A program made the translations under genes and the position numbers. The notes under the pieces were generated by a model that was given only the letters and a program-made list of their open reading frames with translations, did not search any database and was not told the DNA's origin. DNA of 64,000 nt. Source: an uncultured Verrucomicrobiota bacterium (GTDB lineage Bacteria > Verrucomicrobiota > Verrucomicrobiia > Opitutales > Seribacteraceae). Each line of letters begins with the position of its first letter. The stretch's first letter is position 1. The stretch is from contig CACFTI010000002.1 in assembly GCA_902569115.1 (NCBI GenBank), positions 43,710-107,709 of the forward strand, in the 5' to 3' direction. Positions 36,373 to 45,398 of the stretch are shown in pieces.

Positions 36373-39267
36373 ATGAACTTTATCAGAGCTATCGTTTCCT
36401 TTTTCCTGGGTTCTAGTATTGTCTGGGCATCTCCAGAAAAGCCAAACTTCCAGGACGACATCATTCCCGTATTTGAACAATCCTGTAATTCATGCCATAA
36501 CCCCGACCGAGCACGTGGTGGGCTCGACCTCACCAGCATAAATGCCATCCTTGCGGGTGGCAGTTCCGGTGAAGTTTCAATCCCCGGAGATCCAGACTCC
36601 AGCCTTCTTTATCTACTCCCCGCCAGGCTACAGGAGCCTCACATGCCCCCAAGAGGAGAAAAAATCGAAAAAGCTCAGCTTTCCCTGATCAAAAACTGGA
36701 TCGCTCAAGGCATGCTTCCCACCGCATCGGGAAAACCAATGAAGAAGAAAAAATCATCGGTTAATCTTGCTCTCGGGTCCGTTTCCATAGGTAAGCCCGA
36801 TGGTCCACCCCCGATGCCGAAATATCTTACCCTGCAACCTGCTTTGGTTACCAACCGTGCATTTGCACCTTCAGCGATGGCTGCAGCTCCCTGGTCTCCC
36901 TTGGTTGCCCTGGCTGGCCAAAAACAAGTAATCCTTTACAACACTGAAAATCTGCAAATCTCTGGTATTCTCTCCTACGAAGAAGGATTTATTGAATCGA
37001 TGAATTTCAGTCGTAATGGAAAACTGGTAATTGCCTCCGGAGGTCGCGGTGGAAAGAGTGGAAATGTAGCCGGATGGGATATTGAAACGGGACGCAGGGT
37101 GCTGACCGTAGGTGAAGAACAGGACTCTATTCTCAGTGCGGATATTTCGGCTGACCAGTCTTTGGTCGCAATCGGAGGGACCAACAAGTTGATCAAGGTT
37201 TTCGATCTGGCTACCAATGAAATTCTTTACAAAATCAAAAAACACTCCGAGTGGGTCACACAGGTTGCTTTCTCGCCCGACGGTATTCTTTTGGCAACTG
37301 CTGACCGAAACGGGGGCCTTTTCGTTTGGGAGGCAGGAACAGGCAATCCTTTTTACACCCTGCATGGGCACAAGCAGGAAATAACCAGTCTTAGTTGGCG
37401 TGCAGACGGCAATGTTCTGCTCTCCGCATCCGAAGAAGGTGCCGTCAAAACCTGGGAAATGATTAACGGAAAACAAGTTCGCACCTGGAATGCACATAGC
37501 GGAGGTACGCTCTCAGCCCATTACGCTCAGAACGGAAATATTGTCACGGCAGGAAGGGATAAAACCGTAAAATTTTGGGACGGAAACGGAAAAGCCCTGC
37601 GCACAATTTCAGGATTTGTAGATATTGTGATGGAAACAAGACTTTCCCATGACGGCTCCAAAATTATCGCAGGTGACTGGACTGGTAAAGTCGGCGTGTG
37701 GAATTCCGCCGATGGAGAGCATTTGGGCGATCTCAATGCCAATCCCCCAACCCTGGAGACGAGAATTACGCTGGCGACTCAGCAACTTAACCAAGACCAA
37801 GCCTCCCTGGCTAAAGCTCAAAGCCTACTCCTCCCTTTTCAGAAGAAAGTCGATGAAGTTACCAAACAAGTAGCCGCAAACACATCTGCCCTTCAGGTTG
37901 CCGAGAAAGCTTTGCAAAATGCGGTCTCTGCCGCCCAACAAGCCAAGACGGCTCTTGATCAGGCAATCGCGGATCTGGCCAATAAAACCAAAATTCAAAG
38001 TGAAAAATCAGCACTCCATGAAGCGAAGAAGAAAGAATTAGCTGCCAATCAACAGGCTCACACCACTCAATCCGGAGATTTTAACAAATGGAAGCAACGG
38101 GTCAACGATCGTTCCACTCAACTCAGCCAGATCAAAGAATCCTACCGAAAAGCAAACGAGGCACAGTCTCAGAACCAGGATGATGCTTCTTACACAGACG
38201 CGGTCAATAAGGCTAAATTGGCAATGGAAGCGATGGAGAAATCATACCTCCATGCCAGCACCCTCATGGCAAAGCACAAAGCAGAAATGGATAAGCATGC
38301 GGCCCTAAATAACACTCTTCAGCAAGCGGTCCAGGAAGCCGCCAAGATTTTGGAAGAAGCTCAAAAATCCGTTATAGCTTCCGTAGAAAACAAAGCCAAA
38401 ATGGAAGAATCCTTAAAACAGAGTCAAGCCAATCAGGCTTCCGTAACCACGAAACGAGATCAGACCAAAAACAATCTTTTAAATTCAGAAAAACTCTTGG
38501 CCCAAGCCAAAGAGGAAATCAAAAAACCTGCAACTGCAGTTTCCAAGGCAGAAGCAACCGTGAAATCCTCCCAGAATCACCTGTCTAAATGGAAAGCCGA
38601 ATCCATCAATTTCACGCGACATCAGGAAATCTTAACACTCAATTCTCTGGAGGATGACCTCGGTTCACTTGATGAATTATTGGAAGAGTCTAAACATCTC
38701 TTTTCTTCTGCTCAACAAGCTGTGGATAACGCCGCAGCAGCCTTAGCTGCCTTGCCCCAGAAAATCTCTGAACATCAGCAGGTTATTGCTCAAAAGCAAT
38801 CATTCGTTCAATCCGAGAACTCAAAGCTTGATCAAATTTCCCTGGCTAAGAATCAGAAAATTTCCTTTATTCAACAGGTCGATCAAATCCAAAAAGAAAA
38901 CGAGTCTCAGACGAAATTAGATCCACAAAATGAAGCCCTCCGCCAAGCTGGGGCAAAACTGTCTGAGTCCCTGGCCCTTCTCCAAAAAGATTTGCAATCT
39001 GCCGATACAAAACTTCTTTCCAAGCAACAGGAATTGGTGCAGGCAAAAACAGCTGTTAGCACCGCCGAGGCTGAACTTGCCGAGATAATGAAAATGCGTG
39101 AAAGTGCTCCCAAAGTATTGGAAGAGAAGGAAAAGTCTCTACTGGATGCCCAAAACCAACTGAAAGTAAGGGAAAACGAATTTACCGAATTTAAAAAGAA
39201 GGTCGATTTGCAGAAATCAAAAACGGAGGCCCTCCTTCAGCAATACCTCGAGGCATTACCCAAATAA
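36373..39267 (+). CDS. PSCyt1-WD40-coiled-coil exported protein
   Basis: 964 aa. After a signal peptide there is a cytochrome-like PSCyt1 domain with 'CNSCHNPDRARGG' and 'HMPPRGEKIEKAQ'. WD40 repeats (about residues 165-455) give a beta-propeller: 'SEWVTQVAFSPDGILLATAD', 'GNVLLSASEEGAVKTWEM', 'GNIVTAGRDKTVKFWDG'. From about residue 460 to the end it is one long Ala/Gln/Lys/Glu-rich coiled coil. The gene follows the DUF1549/DUF1553 gene by 48 bp. The combination of a haem-type domain, propeller and roughly 500-residue coiled coil suggests an envelope-spanning scaffold; no function is known. Confidence 0.9.
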   Translation: MNFIRAIVSFFLGSSIVWASPEKPNFQDDIIPVFEQSCNSCHNPDRARGGLDLTSINAILAGGSSGEVSIPGDPDSSLLYLLPARLQEPHMPPRGEKIEKAQLSLIKNWIAQGMLPTASGKPMKKKKSSVNLALGSVSIGKPDGPPPMPKYLTLQPALVTNRAFAPSAMAAAPWSPLVALAGQKQVILYNTENLQISGILSYEEGFIESMNFSRNGKLVIASGGRGGKSGNVAGWDIETGRRVLTVGEEQDSILSADISADQSLVAIGGTNKLIKVFDLATNEILYKIKKHSEWVTQVAFSPDGILLATADRNGGLFVWEAGTGNPFYTLHGHKQEITSLSWRADGNVLLSASEEGAVKTWEMINGKQVRTWNAHSGGTLSAHYAQNGNIVTAGRDKTVKFWDGNGKALRTISGFVDIVMETRLSHDGSKIIAGDWTGKVGVWNSADGEHLGDLNANPPTLETRITLATQQLNQDQASLAKAQSLLLPFQKKVDEVTKQVAANTSALQVAEKALQNAVSAAQQAKTALDQAIADLANKTKIQSEKSALHEAKKKELAANQQAHTTQSGDFNKWKQRVNDRSTQLSQIKESYRKANEAQSQNQDDASYTDAVNKAKLAMEAMEKSYLHASTLMAKHKAEMDKHAALNNTLQQAVQEAAKILEEAQKSVIASVENKAKMEESLKQSQANQASVTTKRDQTKNNLLNSEKLLAQAKEEIKKPATAVSKAEATVKSSQNHLSKWKAESINFTRHQEILTLNSLEDDLGSLDELLEESKHLFSSAQQAVDNAAAALAALPQKISEHQQVIAQKQSFVQSENSKLDQISLAKNQKISFIQQVDQIQKENESQTKLDPQNEALRQAGAKLSESLALLQKDLQSADTKLLSKQQELVQAKTAVSTAEAELAEIMKMRESAPKVLEEKEKSLLDAQNQLKVRENEFTEFKKKVDLQKSKTEALLQQYLEALPK

Positions 39268-39348
39268 CCTTCTTCCCACGCAATCAGTTTTCTTCTTTCC
39301 CTTACCAGGAAACTTGACTTTTGGTATCTTGTTGGAACTAATATATTC

Positions 39349-41637
39349 GTGAATGTTTTTATCACATTGCGAAGTTTTTATCCCAAACTGGTATTCCTTT
39401 TTCTTAGTTGCCTCATCAGTTCAGTGGCGGAAGAAACAAATTCCACGAGTTTGTCCGAGCTTGAACTGGCCAAAAGAGATGCCAAAGACTTCAAAAATCT
39501 GGCTACCCTTATAAAACCATCCGTTGTGGTCATCGAAAGTGTTGACCGTAACGGGTACGAAGGAGGCCGCGGCACCGGGTTTGTGGTACGGGAAGATGGA
39601 GTGATTGCCACCAACTTTCATGTGATCGGAGAACACCGGGATTTTTCAGTTCGTCTTACTGATGGTCGTACTTTTCGCCCACATTCGATCCTTGCGATCG
39701 ATCGTGATCGTGATCTCGCCCTTATCAAGATTGAAGCAAAAGAATTACCGGTTCTTCAACTGGGCAACTCGCAGGATTTAATTCCCGGACAGGCCGTTTT
39801 ATCGATCGGTAATCCTCTTGGGTATGAACACTCTGTAAGCCGTGGAGTGATTGCCGCAATCCGAGAACTGGAATTTGGAGACGGTAGACCGATGGTCCAG
39901 GTCGCCATACCCATTGAACCTGGTAGCAGTGGAAGCCCGGCTCTTGATTTAAATGGTAATGTAATTGCCATTCTTTCCATAAAATCAGGTGGAGCGATGG
40001 GGTTTGGGGTTCCAGTTAATGAATTAAAAAGGCTTCTCGGGGAGCTAGCCCCCATCCCTATCAAAAATTGGCTAACCATTGGTGCACTGGATGAATTGGA
40101 ATGGAAGGCGATGATGAATGGCTCATGGAAGCAAAGAGCAGGAATTATTTCCGCCGTCGGATTGGGGAATGGGTTTGGTGGCAGAATGCTATGTCTTAAT
40201 CAGACAAAATTTCCAAAGCTTCCTTATGAAATAGAAGTCGAAGTGAAACTGGAAAATGAAAGCGGCGCTGCTGGGCTGGTCTTTCATTCGGACGGCAAGG
40301 AAAGGCACTATGGCTTCTACCCAACCAACGGCTCCCTCCGTCTGACGCGTTTTGAAGGTCCCAATGTCTTTTCATGGACAATTCTGCAAACAATTCCATC
40401 GGAGGCATACAGGCTCAACGAGTGGAACCGCTTACGGGTCAGGCTTGAAGAAAATGGGCGTATGATCTGTTCGGTCAACGACGAGGTGGCTATTGACCTA
40501 GTGGACCGGGGGTTGGAGAGCGGACAGATCGGGCTCTGCAAATTTCGTGAACCTACGGCCAGATTCCGCTTTTTCAGGGTATCCAAAAGGTTTCCTAAAT
40601 CTAAAGTCACACCCGCATTTACCAATCAGGTGCGTAAACTGGTTAGGCCACTTCTGCATCGGGATTCCCTTGAACCCTCTGAAATCAACGAACTTGTTAA
40701 TATGGGCAACCCAACTCCACAGGCTCTTCGTGACCATGCCATGGATCTTGAAAAAAAAGCCAAGGAAATAAAACGATTGGCTGGAGAAGTCCGCGAACGC
40801 TTGGTCATCCAAGAACTTGCCAAAAGTTTGCGAATTGAAGAACGAGGCTCGGTTGACCTCCTACGCTCCGCCCTGCTGATCGCTCGGTTGGATAACGAAA
40901 ATTTCGATTTGGATTCCTATCTTGAAAAAGCCGACCTCCTTGCCAGTAAGATTGAGAAGTCCTTTACCAAATCTTCCACCCAGGAGGAAAAACTCCTAAT
41001 TTTGGTCAAGCAGTTGTTCGGCGAAATGGGATTCCATGGAAGTACGCTTGATTATCATCATCGTTCAAATAGTTACATGAACGAAGTAATTGATGACCGC
41101 GAAGGTCTGCCCATTACTCTGTCTATTTTACTGATTGAATTAGCCAACCGTCTCGACCTGCCCGTTTCTGGGTTGGGTCTACCCGGTCATTTCATGGCAA
41201 TTTATAAAGAAGATCCTCCCGGTGAAAAATCAGGTAAACGAAAATCAAGAGAACTCCTAATCGATTCATTTGGTGGGAAAATTGTCAGCCGGGAAGAAGC
41301 AAGTCGAATTACCGGAGTTACACTCGATGAAGAAGATTTCGAACCTGTTTCGAACCGTGACATCATTACCCGTATGCTTCGTAACCTGATCCAATCTGCC
41401 GAACGGGAAGAAGATTCCGTGGCCCGTTTAAGGTATGTCGATGCAATCATCGCAATAGATCCAAACGACCGATACACCAGGGCTATGCGGGCCATGATTC
41501 ATTACGGGGAAGGACGCTTTACCGATGCCCTTATCGATATTGATTTCCTGATTGAGAAAAATCCGGACGCCCCGGAACTTGATCCCTTAAAGGTATTGCG
41601 TGGGCGATTGATTGAACAGGGTGCAAGCGCTCCCTGA
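39349..41637 (+). CDS. HtrA-like serine protease fused to beta-sandwich and SirB1-type domains
   Basis: 762 aa, GTG start at 39349, signal peptide (about 1-27). The trypsin-like (S1C) domain has a full triad: H91 in 'ATNFHVIGE', D122 in 'DRDLALIKIE', S194 in 'EPGSSGSPAL'. No PDZ domain follows; instead a LamG/DUF1080-like beta-sandwich (about 245-405, 'GAAGLVFHSDGKERHYGFY'). A SirB1/Transglut_core2 domain comes next (about 480-690, 'NSYMNEVIDDREGLPITLS', 'LDLPVSGLGLPGHFMAIY') and a short TPR-like tail. This order is unusual. It may process or protect envelope proteins of the upstream run, 81 bp away. Confidence 0.9.
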   Translation: MNVFITLRSFYPKLVFLFLSCLISSVAEETNSTSLSELELAKRDAKDFKNLATLIKPSVVVIESVDRNGYEGGRGTGFVVREDGVIATNFHVIGEHRDFSVRLTDGRTFRPHSILAIDRDRDLALIKIEAKELPVLQLGNSQDLIPGQAVLSIGNPLGYEHSVSRGVIAAIRELEFGDGRPMVQVAIPIEPGSSGSPALDLNGNVIAILSIKSGGAMGFGVPVNELKRLLGELAPIPIKNWLTIGALDELEWKAMMNGSWKQRAGIISAVGLGNGFGGRMLCLNQTKFPKLPYEIEVEVKLENESGAAGLVFHSDGKERHYGFYPTNGSLRLTRFEGPNVFSWTILQTIPSEAYRLNEWNRLRVRLEENGRMICSVNDEVAIDLVDRGLESGQIGLCKFREPTARFRFFRVSKRFPKSKVTPAFTNQVRKLVRPLLHRDSLEPSEINELVNMGNPTPQALRDHAMDLEKKAKEIKRLAGEVRERLVIQELAKSLRIEERGSVDLLRSALLIARLDNENFDLDSYLEKADLLASKIEKSFTKSSTQEEKLLILVKQLFGEMGFHGSTLDYHHRSNSYMNEVIDDREGLPITLSILLIELANRLDLPVSGLGLPGHFMAIYKEDPPGEKSGKRKSRELLIDSFGGKIVSREEASRITGVTLDEEDFEPVSNRDIITRMLRNLIQSAEREEDSVARLRYVDAIIAIDPNDRYTRAMRAMIHYGEGRFTDALIDIDFLIEKNPDAPELDPLKVLRGRLIEQGASAP

Positions 41638-41653
41638 GTTGTAGAACCAGCCT

Positions 41654-42211
41654 CTAGCGAATATCGTCCTTGCTGAACCTATCCCCAGTTTTTCCATTGG
41701 GCCCCATTGAGAATAGTTGATATCCTTCCCCACCCTCCTCCAACGGGTATTCATAAACATACTCATTCCCCCAGGGATCTAAAAAGGCAGGATCTTTGCC
41801 GAGCGTCTGAGCAAGCCAAAGCTGTAACGACTGCCCGCCACCATGGGAAATATCAGGGATTTCAGTTTGATCAAAAGCCGATAAATCAAAATTAAAAAGA
41901 TGGGTGGGAATTTTGGAGGGATATGGGGGTAATTCAAGACCACCGTTTTCATTGTGAAAACCAGCCAATGACATAAACAAGGTTTCACCCGGCGTACAAA
42001 TTCCCTTCGGGCAATTTGGATATTCCCCAAAGTCCGCCAAGTACTCGTTGACTGCGTTTTTAAGACCCACAAGTTCGAGCTTCGCTTTTTGAGATGCTTG
42101 CTTCCTGCTGATGTAGCCCCATCCGGTGAACAAAATCCCCATGAGGATTCCAATGATCGAAATAACAACTAAAAGTTCGAGCAGACTGAAGCCTTTTTGC
42201 TTTTTGATCAT
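41654..42211 (-). CDS. Type II secretion / pseudopilin-like protein
   Basis: 185 aa from the ATG at 42211 (the frame extends to a GTG at 42229). The prepilin motif 'KGFSLLELLVVISIIGI' has the cleavage Gly, Phe at +1 and Glu at +5, then a single hydrophobic helix. The C-terminal part has the GspG-like pattern 'KNAVNEYLADFGEYPNCPKG' and 'DPWGNEYVYEYP'. No other secretion genes adjoin it. Its ATG overlaps the stop of the TPR-like gene upstream. It could serve a pseudopilus encoded elsewhere. Confidence 0.9.
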   Translation of the reverse strand: MIKKQKGFSLLELLVVISIIGILMGILFTGWGYISRKQASQKAKLELVGLKNAVNEYLADFGEYPNCPKGICTPGETLFMSLAGFHNENGGLELPPYPSKIPTHLFNFDLSAFDQTEIPDISHGGGQSLQLWLAQTLGKDPAFLDPWGNEYVYEYPLEEGGEGYQLFSMGPNGKTGDRFSKDDIR

Positions 42212-42729
42212 GCCAACTTCGTCCCCCACCCCATTTGCTGCAAAGCCTCTCTTACCGCCTCCAGGTCTTCATCTTCCATCGCCATTTCTTTGTATTTTTC
42301 ATCCCGCCGGACAGCTTCTTTGAGAAAATCAAGACACTCCCCGGGATGGCCAAGCAGGCAGGCATAACAGGCTAAGTTATATCGGATGATCGCACTTTCA
42401 TAATGAACCGCCAAGCCATCGAGGAGAATTTCCCGGGCATCCTCAATCGATTCACTTCTGCGGGTAGCAAATGCATCGGAAACCCACCAGTCCTCTTCAT
42501 CCGGATACAAATAACGCAGCTCACGGGACAAGGTCCGCATATTTGCCCAGTCCTTTAAATCCTGCCTGATCGCCACCTGAAAAACTTTTTTCTTTTTTTG
42601 CCAAGGCTCTTCATCCGGCAGGGCCCGCAACTCTCGGTCCGCCTCCTGGTACATCTCGAGATCAAAATAACCACTTGCTCTTCTAAGATGAGTAACCGGA
42701 GACAAAATGTGAGGCGGAAGATCAGACAT
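42208..42729 (-). CDS. TPR-like protein
   Basis: 173 aa from the ATG at 42729; the frame extends to a TTG at 42741. Helical repeats typical of tetratricopeptide proteins are seen ('ASGYFDLEMYQEADRELRAL', 'AIIRYNLACYACLLGHPGE', 'CLDFLKEAVRRDEKYKEMA'). No signal peptide. It shares four bases with the pseudopilin-like gene downstream. Probably a protein-protein interaction factor; nothing more can be said. Confidence 0.8.
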   Translation of the reverse strand: MSDLPPHILSPVTHLRRASGYFDLEMYQEADRELRALPDEEPWQKKKKVFQVAIRQDLKDWANMRTLSRELRYLYPDEEDWWVSDAFATRRSESIEDAREILLDGLAVHYESAIIRYNLACYACLLGHPGECLDFLKEAVRRDEKYKEMAMEDEDLEAVREALQQMGWGTKLA

Positions 42730-42752
42730 TGCGTTGAACAATTACTCTGAAT

Positions 42753-43733
42753 TCAGGAAGCTTCGGACTCAAGCTCTTCCAAACTTTTTTTTACCTCACT
42801 CTGTTTTCCGGAACGATTCCACATAGCCGCAAGAAAACTTCCGATCAGACAATGCATAACCGCACTCAATGCACATGGAGCCGGAACCAACGGCATACTG
42901 GAAAAATGTTTACTCGCCAAAGCCATGCCCAAACCCGAGTTTTGCATGCCCACTTCGATCGATAAGGTACGACTCACGGTCTTCTCCTCCCCGATCAAAC
43001 AAGGCAAAATATAACCCAGTACAAAACCACCTACATGTAACAGAAAAACCGCACCCAGCATGGTTTGCCAATGAAGAAGGATTGTTTCACGTTTCGCCGC
43101 CAAGACAAACCCAACAATTAACAGGATGAATAAAACGGATAACAAAGGTGAAAAATTGGCGGACCGTCTGGCGACCTTTGGGTAGAATTTTTTCAGACTG
43201 ATCCCAAAAAGCAGAGGAATCAAAACGATATAAAATATACTTTTCGTTAAAGCCCAAGGATCAATCGGTAGATAATGTCCGGCATATAAATGGGTCAACC
43301 ATGGCGTCACCACAATTGCGAGTAATGTCGAAAAAGCTGTCAGGCAAACGGACAGAGCAACCCTTCCATTAGCTAAAAACACCACCACATTGGATGCGGT
43401 TCCTCCCGGACAACTAGCTACTAAAATGAGTCCAACCGCCATCTCTCCTGGAATATTAGAAACAAAAGCAATAAGTGCCGCCCACGCGGGCATGATCGAA
43501 AACTGTAAGAGTGCACCCAAGCACACCAACTTTGGTTTTTTCAAAACCTCGGCAAAATCTTTCAAGGAAAGAGTTAACCCCATTCCCAGCATAATGATGC
43601 CGAGACCGAGGCTGATTGCCTCTTTTCCATACCATAAAAAAAGGCTCGGCTCGTAAAGAGCGGCCAGTCCTACAAAGATCGACCAAAGCGGGAATAATCG
43701 GGTTGCCCCATCGGCCAGGGACTTCAGCAACAT
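42753..43733 (-). CDS. Bile acid:sodium symporter (BASS/SBF) family transporter
   Basis: 326 aa with about ten hydrophobic segments. 'IIMLGMGLTLSLKDF' and the crossover motif 'LVASCPGGTASNVVVFLA' are classical for the SBF/BASS family, as is 'EVGMQNSGLGMALA' near the end. These transporters carry organic anions with sodium; the substrate here is unknown. Distinct in sequence from the SBF-like protein at 13.3 kb. The tail is charged (Lys/Glu-rich). It lies 23 bp after the discoidin-like gene. Confidence 0.93.
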   Translation of the reverse strand: MLLKSLADGATRLFPLWSIFVGLAALYEPSLFLWYGKEAISLGLGIIMLGMGLTLSLKDFAEVLKKPKLVCLGALLQFSIMPAWAALIAFVSNIPGEMAVGLILVASCPGGTASNVVVFLANGRVALSVCLTAFSTLLAIVVTPWLTHLYAGHYLPIDPWALTKSIFYIVLIPLLFGISLKKFYPKVARRSANFSPLLSVLFILLIVGFVLAAKRETILLHWQTMLGAVFLLHVGGFVLGYILPCLIGEEKTVSRTLSIEVGMQNSGLGMALASKHFSSMPLVPAPCALSAVMHCLIGSFLAAMWNRSGKQSEVKKSLEELESEAS

Positions 43734-43756
43734 TACAAAAAGATACTAATACTTAC

Positions 43757-44296
43757 TTAGTTGCTTATCTCCCAGAATTCGACTTCCCCCCACTGGTTTC
43801 CCCATCCCTGATATTTTGGAGTTATTCGGAAATACTGAGCCTTTACAGCCCGCAAATCGACCTCAGCCCACGCTGATTTGCCTTTCTCGGCCACAAATCC
43901 TTCATATTCATTAAAAAGCATGTAATTTTCTCCATCGCGACTTACCTCTACTTTTACTTCCATCAACTCATCACTCCGATCCCAGGGTTGGAAGTAGATG
44001 CGGATTACCCCAATTCTTTTTTCTGCTCCAAGATCGAAAGCAATGCTCGGGTTCTTTTTCATCCAAACCGTCCAAGTGGAACGCCATCCACTATCTGGCA
44101 ATTTTCCATCAATTAAACGGTCCACTCCAAGCCTACGACTATCCAAAGTTGGTCCAATACTACTTTTTACTGATTGGACTGGGGCTAGTTTGAACTTTCT
44201 GGCATCTCCGCTGATCGCACGATTCTGACCATGCAGGAGGAAAGAGGAAACAAACAGAATACTAAAGAAAGAGATTAGGTTTATAAAATGGGACAT
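43757..44296 (-). CDS. Small exported F5/8 type C (discoidin-like) domain protein
   Basis: 179 aa with a signal peptide ('FFSILFVSSFLLHG'). The remainder is one discoidin/CBM32-like beta-sandwich: 'RLGVDRLIDGKLPDSGWRST', 'IAFDLGAEKRIGVIRIYF', 'KVEVSRDGENYMLF' and 'AQYFRITPKYQGWGNQW'. Such modules bind carbohydrates or cell surfaces. As a stand-alone secreted domain it may bind glycan; partner unknown. It is between the LysR gene (66 bp upstream) and the BASS transporter. Confidence 0.88.
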   Translation of the reverse strand: MSHFINLISFFSILFVSSFLLHGQNRAISGDARKFKLAPVQSVKSSIGPTLDSRRLGVDRLIDGKLPDSGWRSTWTVWMKKNPSIAFDLGAEKRIGVIRIYFQPWDRSDELMEVKVEVSRDGENYMLFNEYEGFVAEKGKSAWAEVDLRAVKAQYFRITPKYQGWGNQWGEVEFWEISN

Positions 44297-44362
44297 TCAT
44301 CTTTTGTGTATACAAAAAGTGAATCATGCAAGATAGTTTAGCCCTTGCGGAACTCGCTAAAA

Positions 44363-45295
44363 CTAAGGCGTAAGACGGCGATTCACCATCCAATGACATC
44401 CGGATTCTTCCGCTATTTTGATAAAAATTCGCTCAGCTTTATTTAATTTGCGACCTTTTCGAATGGAAATCCCCCAGGTTCGAGTGAGTTTACCGAAACC
44501 TAATGGTAGACTAACCAGCTCCCCCGATGCCACCTCATTGGCAACCAACCAGTCTGCCATCACTCCCACACCCAAACCAAGCTTAATCAGCTCCTTACTC
44601 GCATCCGAACTGCTTATTTCCATAAAACTGGTTAACTTCAATCCGTTTTGCTCCAAATAATCATTAATCATTCTGAAGGAATAACTCGCCCGGTTATCGA
44701 GGATGAAATTCTCTCCCCCAACCTTCGTCCAATCTACAGATTCACTCTTAGCCCATTCGTGATCTTGAGTTGTGATTAAGCGCAGTTCATCCGTAAAACA
44801 GGGTACAAATTCGATCTCCATATTTTTGATCGGCTCCAAAGATATCGCCAGATCCAACTCACCCAGACTTAACATATTAAGGCATTTAGGTGTATCCTCC
44901 CCATAAACTTCAAACCTGCATTGAGGTACGCCCTTTTTAAATTCTTTGATAAGAGGAGGGAGAAAAAAACGACAGGCCTGTTGGCTCGCCCCCAATCTTA
45001 TACGACCCGCTCCGAATTTTTCAAACCCACTCAGCTCTTCGCGAACGACAGACATCTCCTGTAAGAATGGGCGGGCAAAGTGGAGTAACCTCTCACCTGC
45101 TTCAGTCAAAGATACTTTCTTTCCCTGCCTACGAATCAACTGGCAACCAGCCTCTTCTTCTAGCGTCCGCATAGAATGACTGATGGCTGACTGGGTGAGG
45201 AATAATCGTTTTGCCGTCTCGGTAAAACTGCCTGTTGCACATAGCATCTCAAATGCCTCTAGTTGTCTCGTGTCAAATGGACGGTCTCTTTTCAT
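44363..45295 (-). CDS. LysR family transcriptional regulator
   Basis: 310 aa. The N-terminal winged helix-turn-helix is textbook: 'QLEAFEMLCATGSFTETAKR', 'LFLTQSAISHSMRTLEEEAG', 'CQLIRRQGKKVSLTEAGERL'. The C-terminal co-inducer domain has 'RIRLGASQQACRFFLPP' and 'ELDLAISLEPI'. It might control the discoidin-like and BASS genes downstream or the divergent unknown gene at 45.4 kb. A TTGAA-N9-TTCAA inverted repeat lies in the divergent promoter region. Confidence 0.95.
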   Translation of the reverse strand: MKRDRPFDTRQLEAFEMLCATGSFTETAKRLFLTQSAISHSMRTLEEEAGCQLIRRQGKKVSLTEAGERLLHFARPFLQEMSVVREELSGFEKFGAGRIRLGASQQACRFFLPPLIKEFKKGVPQCRFEVYGEDTPKCLNMLSLGELDLAISLEPIKNMEIEFVPCFTDELRLITTQDHEWAKSESVDWTKVGGENFILDNRASYSFRMINDYLEQNGLKLTSFMEISSSDASKELIKLGLGVGVMADWLVANEVASGELVSLPLGFGKLTRTWGISIRKGRKLNKAERIFIKIAEESGCHWMVNRRLTP

Positions 45296-45343
45296 TACCG
45301 TGTTGTCTGCAATTACCGATCCACTTTTTAAAGAAAATTGATT

Positions 45344-45362
45344 TTGAAATAAGTTTATTCAA
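45344..45362. promoter_or_regulatory. Candidate LysR operator
   Basis: TTGAA (45344-45348) and TTCAA (45358-45362) form an inverted repeat around 9 bases, matching the general T-N11-A layout of LysR binding sites. It is 48 bases upstream of the LysR start and 36 bases upstream of the divergent gene's start. AT-rich background makes chance occurrence possible. Confidence 0.35.
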
Positions 45363-45398
45363 TCTTGTAGAAAATTAATATTTTCCTACTTTGAAGAT

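Noticed and set aside
36871..37497. 208-codon minus-strand ORF opposite the WD40 gene
   Set aside because: Shadow of WD40 repeats in another frame; no protein-like features.
39314..39344. TTGACT (39314-39319) and TAATAT (39339-39344) as a sigma-70 promoter for the protease fusion
   Set aside because: Spacing is 19 and the start codon follows after only 4 bases, which would demand a leaderless mRNA; likely chance.
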